64,000 nucleotides of DNA from an uncultured Clostridia bacterium. GTDB lineage: Bacteria; Bacillota; Clostridia; Christensenellales; UBA1242. Position 1 is the stretch's first letter. Each line of letters starts with the position of its first letter. Of this stretch, positions 63,094 to 64,000 are shown one piece after another. The notes below the pieces were generated by a model, which worked only from the letters and a program-made list of their open reading frames with translations, was not told the origin of the DNA and did no database searches. Position numbers and translations under genes: made by a program. The stretch lies in NCBI GenBank assembly GCA_934748015.1, contig CAKVHF010000002.1, forward strand, positions 1-64,000, written 5' to 3'.

Positions 63094-63122
63094 AGTATAA
63101 CACAATGTGTGCGATTAGTCTA
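63094..63122 (-). promoter_or_regulatory. Promoter of the mrnC-rlmB-sigma-dnaX-ybaB-recR operon, probably leaderless
   Basis: On the minus strand, TATACT (63099-63094) lies 17 bp from TAGACT (63122-63117). The ATG at 63086 falls at the expected transcription start. Confidence 0.55.
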
Positions 63123-63170
63123 CTTGTTTTGGACAAAATCGTTTGGTTGCAAATATAGGGCTAAAAATGT

Positions 63171-63199
63171 TTGTAACTTTCGCTATTTTGTGCGATAAT
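63171..63199 (+). promoter_or_regulatory. Promoter of tex
   Basis: TTGTAA at 63171-63176, a 17-bp spacer and GATAAT at 63194-63199. Confidence 0.65.
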
Positions 63200-63259
63200 A
63201 CTGGTATTGGGTGGTAGATTAACCCAAAATGAAACAGAAATAACAAGGAAAAGAATTGA

Positions 63260-64000
63260 ATGGAAATTAACGAATTATTGGCTCAAGAGTTTAGCCTGAC
63301 ACTTAATCACACTAACAATATTATTGCCTTAATGGACGAGGGTGCGACAGTGCCATTTATTGCGAGATATCGTAAGGAAATGACCGGCAGTTGTGACGAC
63401 CAGACTTTGAGATTATTTGCGGATAGGCTGACATATTTAAGAAACCTAGAGGACAGAAAGAACTCCGTAATAGGGCTTATCACTGAGCAGGGTAACATGA
63501 CAGACGAGATCATGACCGCTTTGCAAGGGGCAAGCACTTTGACCGAAGTAGAGGATATATATAGACCATTTAAGCCTAAGAAGAAGACAAGAGCGAGTGT
63601 CGCTATTGCTAAAGGACTTCAACCTCTTGCTGATGCAATGCTTAAGCAGGACAAGAATGTTAACCTAGAAGAACTTGCGAAAGAATATATTTCGGAAGAA
63701 AAAGGTGTGGCAAGTGTGGCCGAGGCTATGCAGGGTGCTAAAGATATTGTTGCAGAGATGATATCCGATAACGCTAATTTGCGAAAGATTTTGCGTGAAA
63801 TGCTAGTAAAGAAGGGCTTTGTGAAGTGCAAACTTAACCCAGACGAAGAGAATGCTTATGTGTATGAGATGTACAAGGAGTTCTCTAGCCCAATAGACAA
63901 GATGGTGTCTTATCGTGTACTTGCGATCAATCGTGGCGAGAATGAGAAGTGTCTAAAGGTAGATCTAGAGTTGAACGAAGAACTTGCTTTGGGTGCAGTT
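63260..64000 (+). CDS. tex: Tex-family RNA-binding transcription accessory protein (partial)
   Basis: The first 247 codons are present and the frame is open to the window end, so the gene is cut by the window edge. AAGGAA precedes ATG 63260. The N-terminal Tex signature is clear: ATVPFIARYRKEMTGSCDDQ, then LTEVEDIYRPFKPKKKTRAS and later SYRVLAINRGENEK. The YqgF-like, helix-hairpin-helix and S1 domains would lie beyond the window. Tex proteins bind nucleic acid and influence transcription. The gene is divergent from the mrnC operon. Confidence 0.93.
   Translation, partial: MEINELLAQEFSLTLNHTNNIIALMDEGATVPFIARYRKEMTGSCDDQTLRLFADRLTYLRNLEDRKNSVIGLITEQGNMTDEIMTALQGASTLTEVEDIYRPFKPKKKTRASVAIAKGLQPLADAMLKQDKNVNLEELAKEYISEEKGVASVAEAMQGAKDIVAEMISDNANLRKILREMLVKKGFVKCKLNPDEENAYVYEMYKEFSSPIDKMVSYRVLAINRGENEKCLKVDLELNEELALGAV

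Overview
The window reads as chromosomal DNA of an uncultured, AT-rich, anaerobic Bacillota of the class Clostridia, probably a gut-type lineage. Evidence for this is the mini-RNase III / RlmB / SigH-like sigma cluster followed by dnaX-ybaB-recR, the AddAB recombination nuclease in place of RecBCD, a single-chain glycyl-tRNA synthetase, a desulfoferrodoxin-type superoxide reductase, lipoproteins with lipoboxes, and the absence of outer-membrane genes. No phage, transposase or plasmid genes were seen. The genus cannot be told from the sequence alone.

Layout. 1-2.9 kb: tRNA-Arg and a membrane-anchored BspA-like leucine-rich-repeat (LRR) protein. 2.9-9.4 kb: a GT4 glycosyltransferase paired with a CrtO-like acyltransferase, small membrane proteins, alkaline phosphatase, a stand-alone GlmU-type acetyltransferase domain and a GT2-TPR protein. 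9.5-18.2 kb: a DXS-like enzyme, a zincin-like protein, a UlaG-like metal-dependent hydrolase, superoxide reductase, a lipoprotein, signal peptidase I and, convergent to it, an HtrA protease. 18.4-25.1 kb: addB-addA. 25.3-32.2 kb: a giant lipoprotein with two transglutaminase-like domains and Fn3-like repeats, and a small membrane-anchored protein. 32.5-37.5 kb: P-type ATPase, glyS and a small anchored protein. 38-41.5 kb: a GLUG-repeat surface protein. 41.9-42.3 kb: tRNA-Gln followed by an unusual structured locus. 42.3-49.5 kb: accessory genes (EEP phosphatase/nuclease, ferritin-like protein, HipA-like kinase pair, two unknowns, a DUF4143 ATPase with repeated operators). 49.6-58 kb: a small leaderless ORF with a G10 tract, a second BspA-like protein and a 1686-residue membrane protein. 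58-63.1 kb: the minus-strand housekeeping operon mrnC-rlmB-sigma-dnaX-ybaB-recR. 63.2 kb to the end: tex, running off the window.

Themes. Much of the coding capacity is devoted to envelope proteins, several of which share an N-terminal membrane anchor plus beta-rich module. The most notable non-standard signals are: (1) dnaX is split, and its C-terminal domain lies in the +1 frame behind a site that closely resembles the prfB programmed frameshift site (upstream Shine-Dalgarno-like sequence, UAU, CCC, UAA); (2) a family of hairpin repeats has a conserved loop but stems that differ between copies while staying perfectly self-complementary, sits at the 3' ends of convergent genes, and includes one apparently nested copy; (3) a structured RNA-like locus with its own terminator is bounded by direct and inverted copies of the tRNA-Gln 3' end; (4) several genes have good -10 boxes placed so that transcripts would be leaderless.
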